The notes: generated from the sequence alone by a model not told the origin. Counted from the stretch's first letter, positions 1-7,688 are shown. The stretch: 12,700 nucleotides of DNA from Ruminococcaceae bacterium UBA1448 (GCA_002329405.1 DCTE01000191.1:210-12909); one strand, 5' to 3'. Numbers and translations: made by a program.

Positions 1-1011
1 CTGGTAAAGCTGACCTATCCGCTGAAAACCATCTACAGCCGCGAAGCCAGAATCAAGCTCCGTAAGGTGCTGGATGATTTCTGTCCCGACGTCTGCCATC
101 TGAACAACTTCAATTATCAGCTGACCCCGTCGGTGATCTGGGAGATCGTCAGATGGCGGAAGCAGACCGGGCGAAAATGCAGGATTGTCTATACCGCCCA
201 CGATTATCAGCTGGTCTGTCCCAACCATATGTGCAAAAACCCGATCACCAATCAGAACTGTGAAAAGTGCCTCGGGAACCATTTTTTGAATTGCACGCTG
301 GGGAAATGTATTCACGGTTCTCTGGGAAAATCAGTGGTTGGGACCTTGGAGTCGGCATTCTGGCATGGAAACGGTGCCTACCGGTATATTGACCGGATCA
401 TCTGCTGTTCCGCGTTTATGAAGAGCAAGATCGACAGCGATCCGCTGTTTGCCAGCAAGACGGAAGTACTGCACAATTTCATTGACCAGGTGGAAAGAAA
501 AGATACCCCCAAAAAGGATTATGTCCTGTATTTTGGACGGTTTTCGGAAGAAAAAGGGATTGACCTGCTGGTAAAGGCTTGCAGGGAATTGCCGGAGGTA
601 TCCTTTGTATTTGCGGGTTCCGGTCCGCTGGAAGATGCGGTCAGGGGGGTCCCGAATATCCAGAATGTCGGATTTCAGAGTGGAAAGGCTTTGGAAAAGC
701 TGATCCGCGAGGCGCGGTTCAGTATCTGCCCATCTGTATGTTATGAAAACTGCCCGTTTTCCGTCATGGAAAGCCAGACGTATGGTACTCCTGTGCTGGG
801 GGCGGATATCGGAGGCGTCCCGGAACTGATCGAGGTCGGGAAGACGGGCGAATTGTTTGTAAGCGGGGACAAGGCGTCCCTCAAGGAAAAGATCGTCAGA
901 ATGTGGGAGAATCCAGAGCTGGTCGAACAGTACAGCAAAAACTGCCATGACTGCCAGTTTGACACGTTGGAAGAATACTGCGTCAAGCTGCTGCGCATTT
1001 ACAGCGAATGA
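1..1011 (+). CDS. Glycosyltransferase family 4 (GT-B), 5' end outside window
   Basis: Probably transfers a sugar from a nucleotide-sugar donor onto a growing capsule or exopolysaccharide repeat unit at the cytoplasmic face of the membrane. The frame is open from base 1 without a convincing start, so the N-terminus (roughly 50-80 residues by family size) lies upstream; the first internal ATG at 67 is not a likely start. The C-terminal GT-B domain is clear: a YFGR segment (529-540) followed by SEEKG opens the second Rossmann fold, and the E-x7-E nucleotide-sugar motif has its two Glu codons at 745 and 769, followed by an IGGVPELI-like strand. An insert at 217-309 carries six Cys (C-x4-C-x8-C-x2-C-x7-C-x4-C), suggestive of a small metal-binding knuckle. 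The radical SAM gene follows after 44 bp on the same strand with no terminator between, so the two are probably co-transcribed. The sugar and linkage cannot be told. Confidence 0.93.
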   Translation: MVKLTYPLKTIYSREARIKLRKVLDDFCPDVCHLNNFNYQLTPSVIWEIVRWRKQTGRKCRIVYTAHDYQLVCPNHMCKNPITNQNCEKCLGNHFLNCTLGKCIHGSLGKSVVGTLESAFWHGNGAYRYIDRIICCSAFMKSKIDSDPLFASKTEVLHNFIDQVERKDTPKKDYVLYFGRFSEEKGIDLLVKACRELPEVSFVFAGSGPLEDAVRGVPNIQNVGFQSGKALEKLIREARFSICPSVCYENCPFSVMESQTYGTPVLGADIGGVPELIEVGKTGELFVSGDKASLKEKIVRMWENPELVEQYSKNCHDCQFDTLEEYCVKLLRIYSE

Positions 1012-1055
1012 CGGATATCAGCGATAAACATGAAAGCATGAGGAGATAACAGGTA

Positions 1056-2228
1056 ATGGCTGGAAAGAAACTGAATGGAACCGTAATCGTAACCTACCGC
1101 TGCAATGCCCGGTGCACCATGTGCAACCGGTATAAGGCCCCTTCCAAACCGGATGAGGAAATCAGCATCGAAACCATCAAAAAGCTGCCGGAAATGTATT
1201 TCACCAATATCACCGGCGGCGAACCCTTCATCCGCAGCGATTTGAAGGATATTGTCCGGGAGCTGTACAAAAAAAGCGACCGGATTGTCATTTCCACCAA
1301 CGGCTTTTTTACCGACCGGATTGTAGAGCTGTGCAAGGAGTTCCCGCAGATCGGGATTCGTATCTCCATCGAAGGGCTGGAACAGACCAACAATGAGATA
1401 CGCGGCCTGGAGGACGGCTTCCAGCGCGGGTATAAGACCTTAAAGGTGCTGCGTGAGATGGGGATGAAGGACGTTGGCTTCGGGATGACGGTCCAGGACA
1501 AGAACGCCCCCGACCTGGTCCCGCTCTACCGGATCTCGGATGAGATGGGGATGGAGTTTGCGACCGCGTCGTTACATAACAGCTTTTATTTTGTCGAGGC
1601 AAAGAATATCATCCATGACCGCCCGATGGTCGCAAAGAACTTTGAAGAGCTGATCAATGAGCTGCTCAAAAGCAACAGCCCGAAAAAATGGTTCCGTGCC
1701 TATTTCAACCATGGCCTGATCAACTATATCTATGGACAGAAGCGGCTGCTGCCCTGCGACATGAGCTTTGACACCTTCTTTATCGACCCCTATGGCGATG
1801 TCATGCCCTGCAACGGGACAAAGGACAAGGAGGTCATGGGCAACCTCAACCGCCAGAGCTGGGACGAGCTGTGGAACAGCCCGGAGGCGGAAAAAGTCCG
1901 CCAGAAGGTCCGCTGCTGTGACCGCAACTGCTGGATGATCGGCTCGGTTTCGCCTGCGATGCACAAATATATCTGGAAGCCCGCCACCTGGGTCATGGCC
2001 CATAAGCTGAAAAGCCTGCTGGGCGGGAAATACTCGATGTTCGAAAACAAGATTGTCCGCGACTACCGGGATGGAAGGGTCACCAAAAAGCAACTGGATG
2101 ACCTGTCCACCTGTGACCTGTCCGCTGTGGTCAACAACGGCCTGAGCGATGCCAGCCAGGCCCAGCTCAAGGACCGGTCGGGCGAAGAGATTGTCGACGC
2201 GGATATCGCCGAGCAGATGAAGCGGTAA
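1056..2228 (+). CDS. Radical SAM/SPASM domain protein in capsule cluster
   Basis: A 390-residue radical SAM enzyme. The N-terminal domain carries the [4Fe-4S]-SAM motif C16-x3-C20-x2-C23 and the SAM-binding GGEP at 54-57. The C-terminal half has a SPASM-type auxiliary cluster region with C234, C252, C287, C288 and C292, including the usual DPYGDVMPC segment. A tail of about 95 residues after the last Cys is helical-looking and not assigned. The ATG at 1056 is preceded by AGGAG at 1041-1045. SPASM enzymes modify peptides, proteins or small molecules by radical chemistry. Here the neighbours are glycosyltransferases on both sides and no precursor peptide of RiPP type is visible, so a sugar, a lipid-linked glycan or a glycan-associated protein is the more natural substrate; that is inference. 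The gene is richer in GC than the pyruvyl transferase-like gene downstream. The fold assignment is secure, the reaction is unknown. Confidence 0.93.
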   Translation: MAGKKLNGTVIVTYRCNARCTMCNRYKAPSKPDEEISIETIKKLPEMYFTNITGGEPFIRSDLKDIVRELYKKSDRIVISTNGFFTDRIVELCKEFPQIGIRISIEGLEQTNNEIRGLEDGFQRGYKTLKVLREMGMKDVGFGMTVQDKNAPDLVPLYRISDEMGMEFATASLHNSFYFVEAKNIIHDRPMVAKNFEELINELLKSNSPKKWFRAYFNHGLINYIYGQKRLLPCDMSFDTFFIDPYGDVMPCNGTKDKEVMGNLNRQSWDELWNSPEAEKVRQKVRCCDRNCWMIGSVSPAMHKYIWKPATWVMAHKLKSLLGGKYSMFENKIVRDYRDGRVTKKQLDDLSTCDLSAVVNNGLSDASQAQLKDRSGEEIVDADIAEQMKR

Positions 2229-2296
2229 CCCGGCCGGGATTTTGGGGGATTTGCAATGGAGTTATACAGATCATTGGGCAGGAAAAGGTGAGCCGT

Positions 2297-3376
2297 ATGG
2301 ACTTAGTCAGTGTCATTGTGCCGGTTTATAACGTTGAGAAATATTTGTACCGGTGTGTAAACAGTATTCGGAATCAGACCTACCGCAACCTGGAAATCAT
2401 CCTTGTAGATGACGGGTCCCCGGATAACTGCGGTCAGATGTGTGATCAGCTGAGCAAAGAGGACGATCGGATCAAGGTTGTCCATAAGAAAAACGCAGGC
2501 CTTGGGTTTGCCCGAAACTCAGGCCTTGAGGTGGTTACCGGCCGGTATGTGACCTTTATTGATTCGGATGACTGGCTTGATCTTTCGCACATTGAAAACC
2601 TGTACAGCGCTGTCACCGGCGCAGGCGCCGACGTCTGTATTGGGGGACATACCATCGTCAGTGAACTGGGTGAAAAAACAGTCCATCCGGCCAAGCTGGA
2701 GCAAAAGACCTATCAGGGCAATGCAGTCGTCGAACAGGTCCTGCTCCCACTGATTGGGCCGGAACCGGATTACCCAAATGATGTCCAGCTGGAACCGAGC
2801 TGCTGTATGAGCCTGTACGATATGCGCATCATCCGGGAGCATCAGCTTCGGTTTTTGAGTGAAAGATACGCGGCTTCGGAAGATCTGTATTTTAATATGG
2901 AGTATTTTCATTATGCCCGCAGTGTTGTGGTGACAGGAGAAACGGGATACTTTTATTTTGTCAACAATCAGTCGATATCCAGGAAGTACAAGCCCGAACA
3001 GTTTGACAGGACGCTCCGTTTTTATACCGAGGCGACCGGCAGAATCAGGCAGTACGGATTGGAGGACAAGGCCGGTATCCGGCTGGACCGCAGTTATTTA
3101 ATGCGGGTGCGGGTGCTGATTCGTCAGATTGCCATGTCCGATATGCGTTTTCAGGACAAACGAAAAGGGATGGAAGATATCCTTGAACACCCTCAGACGA
3201 AATCCATTTTGAATTCTTATCCGGTTGACAGCTATATTCCCGCGATGCGTATACTGGTTAAACAGATGAAGCACCGCCGCCTGCTGGCGGTCTATTGGAT
3301 GATCCGGTTCAGGGAGATGGGGCAAAAGACCGGCTGGCTGAAAGAAGTATTCCATCGTTTTGGAATCAAACGGTAG
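2297..3376 (+). CDS. Glycosyltransferase family 2 (GT-A)
   Basis: An inverting-type GT2 enzyme expected to add one sugar to the polysaccharide repeat unit in the cytoplasm, using a nucleotide-sugar and a divalent metal. The N-terminus reads VSVIVPVYN, then VDDGS with DDGS at residues 38-41 and a DSDDW metal-binding motif at 89-93; the nucleotide-binding KNAGLGFARN segment lies between them. The C-terminal 200 residues are variable, as usual, and hold no clear transmembrane segment. The chosen ATG at 2297 has AAAAGG (2283-2288) 8 nt upstream. An in-frame GTG at 2288 would add three residues and has AGGA (2280-2283) only 4 nt away, so it is the weaker choice. Length (359 aa) is normal. It lies 68 bp after the radical SAM gene in the same operon. 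Acceptor and donor are not predictable. Confidence 0.94.
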   Translation: MDLVSVIVPVYNVEKYLYRCVNSIRNQTYRNLEIILVDDGSPDNCGQMCDQLSKEDDRIKVVHKKNAGLGFARNSGLEVVTGRYVTFIDSDDWLDLSHIENLYSAVTGAGADVCIGGHTIVSELGEKTVHPAKLEQKTYQGNAVVEQVLLPLIGPEPDYPNDVQLEPSCCMSLYDMRIIREHQLRFLSERYAASEDLYFNMEYFHYARSVVVTGETGYFYFVNNQSISRKYKPEQFDRTLRFYTEATGRIRQYGLEDKAGIRLDRSYLMRVRVLIRQIAMSDMRFQDKRKGMEDILEHPQTKSILNSYPVDSYIPAMRILVKQMKHRRLLAVYWMIRFREMGQKTGWLKEVFHRFGIKR

Positions 3377-3418
3377 TTGCTCACAATAAGATAATTTTAC
3401 GAAGGAGAAAAATACAAG

Positions 3419-4543
3419 TTGAAAGTATGTATTTTATCAATGCAGAAGGTAAACAACTTTGGTTCTTTGCTGCAATCCTACGTTCTGAAAAAAATCCTGG
3501 AACAGCTTGGGAATACGGTTGAGTTTCTGGATATCAGGAGGATTGAAGATGATTACCGGCTGCTGGGAAATTACCGGAAAAAATATAAAAAGGAATCGGA
3601 GAAAAAAGGCCTTCTCGGAAAAATCGCAAAGGTTGACCGATATGCCTGGAACCGCCTGATCGTCAAAAGAAAAAGCATCCGGCAGGATGAGGTTTTTGAT
3701 GCTTTTCGAAAGGATACCCTGCATCTGGACAGGCAATCATCCCATTATGACCTGTGCGTGATCGGGAGCGATGAGGTCTTCAACTGTATGGGTTCTGGGG
3801 CCTGGGGGTTTACTTCCCAGCTGTTTGGAAATATTTCGGAGGCGGACAGGGTGATCACCTATGCAGCCTGCTGCGGCTCCACCAGGTACAGCGATGTTCC
3901 GGGGAAGGTTGTCCAGCGGATCAGGAAATCTTTTGCGCGTATCTCTGCTTTTTCGACCCGGGATCAGAATACCCATGCGTTTGTATCCAAACTGACCGAT
4001 CAGCAGATTACAGATCATCTCGACCCGGCGTTGATCTATGATTTTAAGGATGAGATGGCAGGGGCAGTGCTGCCCAAACTTCCCAAGCATTATTGCGTCG
4101 TTTATTCATACTATAACCGCATGCACGCAAAAGAGGAAATTGACGCCATCCAGACCTTTTGCAGGCGGCATAAGCTGACGCCGGTTGCAATCGGTGCGCC
4201 GCAGTTTTGGATATCAAAATACGTGGTCTGTACGCCGTTTCAGTGTCTGAAGGTATTTGAAAATGCGGATTTTGTCATAACCGATACCTTTCATGGGACG
4301 ATATTTGCGGCCAAGTATTCTAAAAAATTTGCCGTCCTGACACGTGACAGCAACCGCAATAAACTGTCCGATCTGATCCAAAAGATTGGGGCAAAAGATC
4401 ACCTGCTGGATAACATCGGGAATTTGGAAAGTAAGTTTACAGTTTGCAACGACAGGTTGGCATTGCAGCCGGTTCTGGAAAAGGAGAAAAATCGAACAAT
4501 CGCCTATCTCAGGGAAAATACCGCGCCGAAAGAAGGATCATAA
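3419..4543 (+). CDS. Polysaccharide pyruvyl transferase family protein (TTG start)
   Basis: A 374-residue member of the PS_pyruv_trans family (WcaK/CsaB-like, GT-B-like fold). Founding members put a pyruvate ketal from phosphoenolpyruvate onto a sugar, but many family members beside FrhB-like genes have no proven reaction. The N-terminus KVCILSMQK-VNNFGSLLQSY is the typical first strand and glycine loop. IGSDEVFN (GSD at 116-118), FSTRDQNT (179-186) and TDTFHGTIFA (288-297) are the other family landmarks. The family-like sequence begins directly at the TTG codon at 3419, which has a strong GAAGGAG (3401-3407) 11 nt upstream. The first in-frame ATG, at 3440, would remove the first beta strand, so TTG is the likely start. 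The stop codon TAA overlaps the next start (TAATG), indicating translational coupling to the FrhB-like gene. Parts of this gene are clearly AT-richer than the rest of the window. Confidence 0.92.
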   Translation: MKVCILSMQKVNNFGSLLQSYVLKKILEQLGNTVEFLDIRRIEDDYRLLGNYRKKYKKESEKKGLLGKIAKVDRYAWNRLIVKRKSIRQDEVFDAFRKDTLHLDRQSSHYDLCVIGSDEVFNCMGSGAWGFTSQLFGNISEADRVITYAACCGSTRYSDVPGKVVQRIRKSFARISAFSTRDQNTHAFVSKLTDQQITDHLDPALIYDFKDEMAGAVLPKLPKHYCVVYSYYNRMHAKEEIDAIQTFCRRHKLTPVAIGAPQFWISKYVVCTPFQCLKVFENADFVITDTFHGTIFAAKYSKKFAVLTRDSNRNKLSDLIQKIGAKDHLLDNIGNLESKFTVCNDRLALQPVLEKEKNRTIAYLRENTAPKEGS

Positions 4544-5697
4544 TGATGGAAAATACAGCCAGAACGGTATGTGCCGCAAATATGTGTACCGGATGTATGG
4601 CGTGCGTGCAGAAATGTGCGCAGAACGCCATCTCAATTCAGGACAGCCTGGAATCGTATAATGCGGTGATTGATGGCAGCAAATGTATTGAATGCGGGGC
4701 CTGCGGGCGGGTATGCCCCAACAACCGGGAGGTCAGTCAGCGGCCATCGGTCGGATGGTTTGAAGGATGGGCGTCAGAAAAAGTCCGGCAGAAATCTTCC
4801 TCCGGCGGTGCGGCCTCGGCGATCATGCAGAAATTTATCGAAGACGGCGGGGTTGCTGCGGCATGCCTGTTTGAGAACGGGGAGTTTGTATTTGACATAG
4901 TTGACGATGCGGCGGACATTGTCAAATTTGCCGGCTCCAAATACGTCAAAAGCAATCCGAAAGACATTTATACGAAAATTTCTTCGCTTTTGTGGAGTAA
5001 ACGAAAGGTCCTGTTTATTGGGCTTCCATGCCAGGTTGCGGGATTGAAGAATTTTGTCAGCAGCCTGCCGGACCAGCTGCGGCAAAACCTGTATACCATT
5101 GACCTGATCTGCCACGGGACGCCGTCGCCGCAGGTGCTCAAAACCTATCTCAAAGGAAAGAAAATCGATCTTGACAGTCTGGAGGATATCCGCTTCAGAC
5201 AGAAAACACGTTTTGAACTGTTGGTCAAAAAAGAGGGAAAGGCATATGCCAAGGTCGTGCCTGCCGGCGTACAGGATATGTATACCGTTGCCTTCCTTGA
5301 GGCATTGGATTATACGTTCAACTGCTATTCCTGCCGGTATGCGGCCCCCAAAAGGGTATCGGATGTAACGCTGGGCGATTCCTGGGGAAGCAGGCTTTCA
5401 GATGAGGAGCAGGTCAAGGGGGTTTCCCTGCTGCTGTATCAGACGGAAAAGGGGAAAGAGCTGGTTTTTTCGGCGCCGCTGGAATTGAAAGCGGTTGATT
5501 TGGAAAATGCGGTCAATGCCAACCAGCAGCTGCGTCAGCCTTCCCTGATGCCGGCCAACCGTGCCCGCTTCTTTTCTCGTCTGAACAGGGGGTTTGACAA
5601 GGCCATCTCAGCCTGCATGCCCAAGGTTTATTATAAGCAGTGGCTGAAAGGTATCCTGATCAGGACAGGCCTCCTGCATAACCGCTCAGATGGCTAA
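4543..5697 (+). CDS. Ferredoxin-FrhB fusion: coenzyme F420 hydrogenase/dehydrogenase beta subunit family
   Basis: An iron-sulfur, probably flavin-binding oxidoreductase of 384 residues (383 if the second ATG at 4546 is used). Two ferredoxin motifs occur at the N-terminus: C15-x2-C18-x2-C21-x3-C25, and C48-x2-C51-x2-C54-x3-C58-P. They are followed by FrhB_FdhB N- and C-terminal domain signatures: SSSGGAASAI, GLPCQVAGLKNF, DLICHGTPSP, CYSCRYAAPKR and VTLGDSWG. Additional Cys in those segments are typical of the family. The start overlaps the upstream stop by one base (TAATG); GAAGGA (4532-4537) is 5 nt from the first ATG and 8 nt from the second, so either may be used. An in-frame extension back to 4444 has no family similarity and is rejected. 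In capsule clusters this family usually sits beside a pyruvyl transferase-like gene, as here. It need not use F420. It probably supplies or consumes electrons in glycan tailoring, but the reaction is unknown. Confidence 0.92.
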   Translation: MMENTARTVCAANMCTGCMACVQKCAQNAISIQDSLESYNAVIDGSKCIECGACGRVCPNNREVSQRPSVGWFEGWASEKVRQKSSSGGAASAIMQKFIEDGGVAAACLFENGEFVFDIVDDAADIVKFAGSKYVKSNPKDIYTKISSLLWSKRKVLFIGLPCQVAGLKNFVSSLPDQLRQNLYTIDLICHGTPSPQVLKTYLKGKKIDLDSLEDIRFRQKTRFELLVKKEGKAYAKVVPAGVQDMYTVAFLEALDYTFNCYSCRYAAPKRVSDVTLGDSWGSRLSDEEQVKGVSLLLYQTEKGKELVFSAPLELKAVDLENAVNANQQLRQPSLMPANRARFFSRLNRGFDKAISACMPKVYYKQWLKGILIRTGLLHNRSDG

Positions 5698-5698
5698 A

Positions 5699-5742
5699 AA
5701 GGCGTAAGCCGCCTGCACATATGAAGGCGTAAGCCGCCTGCA
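5699..5742. repeat. Two-copy 25-bp tandem repeat between operon end and terminator
   Basis: The 19-base core AAGGCGTAAGCCGCCTGCA occurs identically at 5699-5717 and 5724-5742, giving a 25-bp period with slightly different spacers. Each core contains GGC-GTAA-GCC, which in RNA could form a short stem closed by a GNRA-type tetraloop, or alternatively a GGCG/CGCC stem. It begins just after the stop codon of the FrhB-like gene and precedes the terminator. It may be a local duplication or two units of a dispersed intergenic repeat. Confidence 0.75.
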
Positions 5743-5750
5743 TATACAAA

Positions 5751-5793
5751 AAAACACCTTCTGCTGGCTTGATTTTGCAGCGGAAGGTGTTTT
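5751..5793. terminator. Bidirectional intrinsic terminator
   Basis: Arm AAAACACCTTC at 5751-5761 pairs perfectly with 5783-5793. The stem extends inward through one U-G pair and GCTG/CAGC to 5766/5778, leaving an 11-nt loop. T-tracts flank both sides (five T at 5790-5794 on plus; seven A at 5748-5754, read as T on minus). It lies between the convergent capsule operon and the DUF4080-type radical SAM gene and can serve both. Confidence 0.9.
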
Positions 5794-5806
5794 TACATGG
5801 CGGGGG

Positions 5807-7564
5807 TTATGATAGCAGCGGGATGACCTGCCAGCTTGCTTCGTTGGTCATTGGATCGCGCCAGGTATAGTCAAAAAGCACGGCAGTCAGTCCGGGTGCG
5901 GGGCGGTGCTGTCCCGGGCGTAGGCTGCTGACATCATACCGGAACAGTTCGATCGGGCACATCCGCGCGAGTTGTGCGGGGGTATAGCCTGCCAGATAGG
6001 GCAGCAGTGACTCGATCAGTTTTCTGTCATGATAAAACCGGCTGCGCGCATCTCTGCTATCCGGGGTGTCCCATTGCAGCGACTGGGGCAGCCGTTTTGC
6101 GTTGTCGCCCAGACACAGGTCAAAGCGCAGCAGGTCGGCGATGATATCCAAAAAAGGCGTCAGTGGCTGCTGGGTGGTACAAAATTCATAGAACAGCCTG
6201 GAATATTCCGCCCGGTTGTGGTTGACAGCGCGATATCCCTTTTCCTCCCAGAACAGGCCCAGCTGCTGGAAAAAGGCGAAGGGGGAGGGGAGGACGGTTG
6301 TGATAAACCGGATGGCGCGCAAAGCCTTAGGGGAGTTGTAGAAGGTCTCGACCATTTCCTCCAGCAGCTTGAGCCTGCACAGGTCGTCAAACGAAAGGCA
6401 GGCGGTGGAAAGGACCTCGTAGGGGGGCTGGCTGCGGTAGCAGATGCCGTACTGTTCAGCGTCCCGCCGCAGGCCGGAGCCTTTGAGGAGCTTGAGGAAG
6501 CCGAGCTGAAGCTGGTCCGGCTCCAGCCGGTAGACGTCGTCGAACGACCGGCCAAAGGAATCATAATCTTCCATCGGAAGCCCGGCGATCAGGTCGAGAT
6601 GCAGGTGGATATTGCCCAACGCCTTGAGTTTGCGGACCACCTCGGAGAGCTTTTCGAAAGAAACCGCCCGGCGGATGGCCGTCATCGTCTGCGGATTGGT
6701 TGTCTGGACGCCGATTTCGAACTGGAACAGCCCTTTTCTGGCGTTTTTGAGCAGGTCGATGGTGTCATCATCCATCAGGTCGGCGGTGATCTCCATATGG
6801 AAGTTGGTCACACGGTTGTCGTGTTCGATCAGGTACTGCCAGATCATCCGGGCATGGCGGCGGTTGCAGTTGAAGGTGCGGTCGACGAACTTGACCTGCA
6901 TCACCTTTTTGGAGAGGAAAAAGTCGAGGTCTTTTTTGACCCGTTCTTCCGGCAGGAACCGGACCCCATTTTCCACCGAGGAAAGGCAGTATTGACACTG
7001 ATAGGGGCAGCCCCGCTGGGTTTCATAGTAGATGATCCGGTGGACAAAGCTGGACAGGTCGTCATAGACAAACGGGATATCCTGCAAATTCAGCGGCGGC
7101 CGGCCGGCATTTTCGACGATCGACGAACCGGGTGCACGCCAGGTGATGCCGGGGATGTCGGCAAGGGCGGGCGCGCCGTCAATCCAGTGGCGGGCCAGAT
7201 CGAGAAAGGTAGCTTCCCCTTCCCCGCAGATGATCAGATCCAGATACGGATAGCGGGAGAGTGTCTCAGCGGCGTCATAGCTCACTTCCGGCCCGCCGAG
7301 AAAGATCACCGTTTGAGGGCTGACCTTTTTCAGGTTTTCCGCCAGCTGCAAAATCATCTCCTGGTTCCAGATATAGCAGGAAAACCCGATCACATCGGCT
7401 TTTTGACGATAGAGCTGTTCGAGAATATAATCAGGGTTCTGGTTGATGGTAAATTCCTGTATTGCGATCTGTTCCCCATAGCAGGCGGCGTATTGTTTAA
7501 GGGAACGGATGGCGAGGGAGGAATGGATATATTTTGCATTGATAGCGGTCAGCAGCAGCTTCAT
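5807..7564 (-). CDS. B12-binding-type radical SAM protein with DUF4080-like C-terminus
   Basis: A 585-residue protein. Residues 1-150 form a Rossmann, cobalamin-binding-like domain (MKLLLTAINAKYIHSSLAIR start, FLGGPEVSYDA at 88-98, ICGEGEATF at 112-120). Residues about 175-400 form the radical SAM core with C186-x3-C190-x2-C193. The remaining 180 residues resemble the DUF4080 region of this uncharacterised family. The His of the classical DxHxxG base-off motif is not evident, as in many class-B enzymes, so cobalamin use is likely but not shown. The ATG at 7564-7562 has AGGTGA a few bases upstream and a promoter at 7597-7625; the gene appears to be monocistronic and ends before the terminator at 5751-5793. 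Family members are widespread in Clostridia. I know of no established reaction, and no substrate gene is adjacent. Confidence 0.92.
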   Translation of the reverse strand: MKLLLTAINAKYIHSSLAIRSLKQYAACYGEQIAIQEFTINQNPDYILEQLYRQKADVIGFSCYIWNQEMILQLAENLKKVSPQTVIFLGGPEVSYDAAETLSRYPYLDLIICGEGEATFLDLARHWIDGAPALADIPGITWRAPGSSIVENAGRPPLNLQDIPFVYDDLSSFVHRIIYYETQRGCPYQCQYCLSSVENGVRFLPEERVKKDLDFFLSKKVMQVKFVDRTFNCNRRHARMIWQYLIEHDNRVTNFHMEITADLMDDDTIDLLKNARKGLFQFEIGVQTTNPQTMTAIRRAVSFEKLSEVVRKLKALGNIHLHLDLIAGLPMEDYDSFGRSFDDVYRLEPDQLQLGFLKLLKGSGLRRDAEQYGICYRSQPPYEVLSTACLSFDDLCRLKLLEEMVETFYNSPKALRAIRFITTVLPSPFAFFQQLGLFWEEKGYRAVNHNRAEYSRLFYEFCTTQQPLTPFLDIIADLLRFDLCLGDNAKRLPQSLQWDTPDSRDARSRFYHDRKLIESLLPYLAGYTPAQLARMCPIELFRYDVSSLRPGQHRPAPGLTAVLFDYTWRDPMTNEASWQVIPLLS

Positions 7565-7596
7565 GGTTTCACCTGATTCCTTCGTGATATATTTCT

Positions 7597-7625
7597 ATTG
7601 TACAACACAGCGGCGAAAAAGACAA
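7597..7625 (-). promoter_or_regulatory. Promoter of the DUF4080-type radical SAM gene
   Basis: Read on the minus strand, -35 TTGTCT (7625-7620) and -10 TACAAT (7602-7597) are 17 nt apart, matching the sigma-A consensus at 4/6 and 5/6. Transcription would start near 7590, giving a leader of about 25 nt. Confidence 0.65.
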
Positions 7626-7688
7626 TCGACAAAAGTCATTTCTTTGGCAGAAAAAATTAAAATATTTCCATGTCATTCCTTCTGATTG

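Noticed and set aside
2229..2238. CCCGGCCGGG palindrome after the radical SAM gene as a terminator or operator
   Set aside because: No room for a loop beyond a three-base-pair stem, and GC-rich 10-mers of this kind occur by chance; the T-run after it is short.
2256..2291. RiPP precursor peptide for the SPASM enzyme
   Set aside because: Eleven residues, no leader, no Cys/Ser/Thr-rich or Gly-rich core; a coupling leader or chance ORF is more likely.
4444..4542. N-terminal extension of the ferredoxin-FrhB protein
   Set aside because: It overlaps the end of the pyruvyl transferase-like gene, lacks family similarity, and the ATG at 4543 has a good ribosome binding site.
4543..5697. True F420-reducing hydrogenase subunit
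   Set aside because: No hydrogenase large or small subunit genes are present; the family is common in polysaccharide clusters of organisms not known to use F420.
5699..5742. CRISPR array
   Set aside because: Only two 19-base copies with a 6-base spacer; no spacer diversity and no cas genes.
6029..7576. Long open frame on the plus strand opposite the DUF4080-type radical SAM gene
   Set aside because: Its translation shows no recognisable domain and it mirrors a clearly conserved gene; long antisense frames are expected in GC-rich coding DNA.
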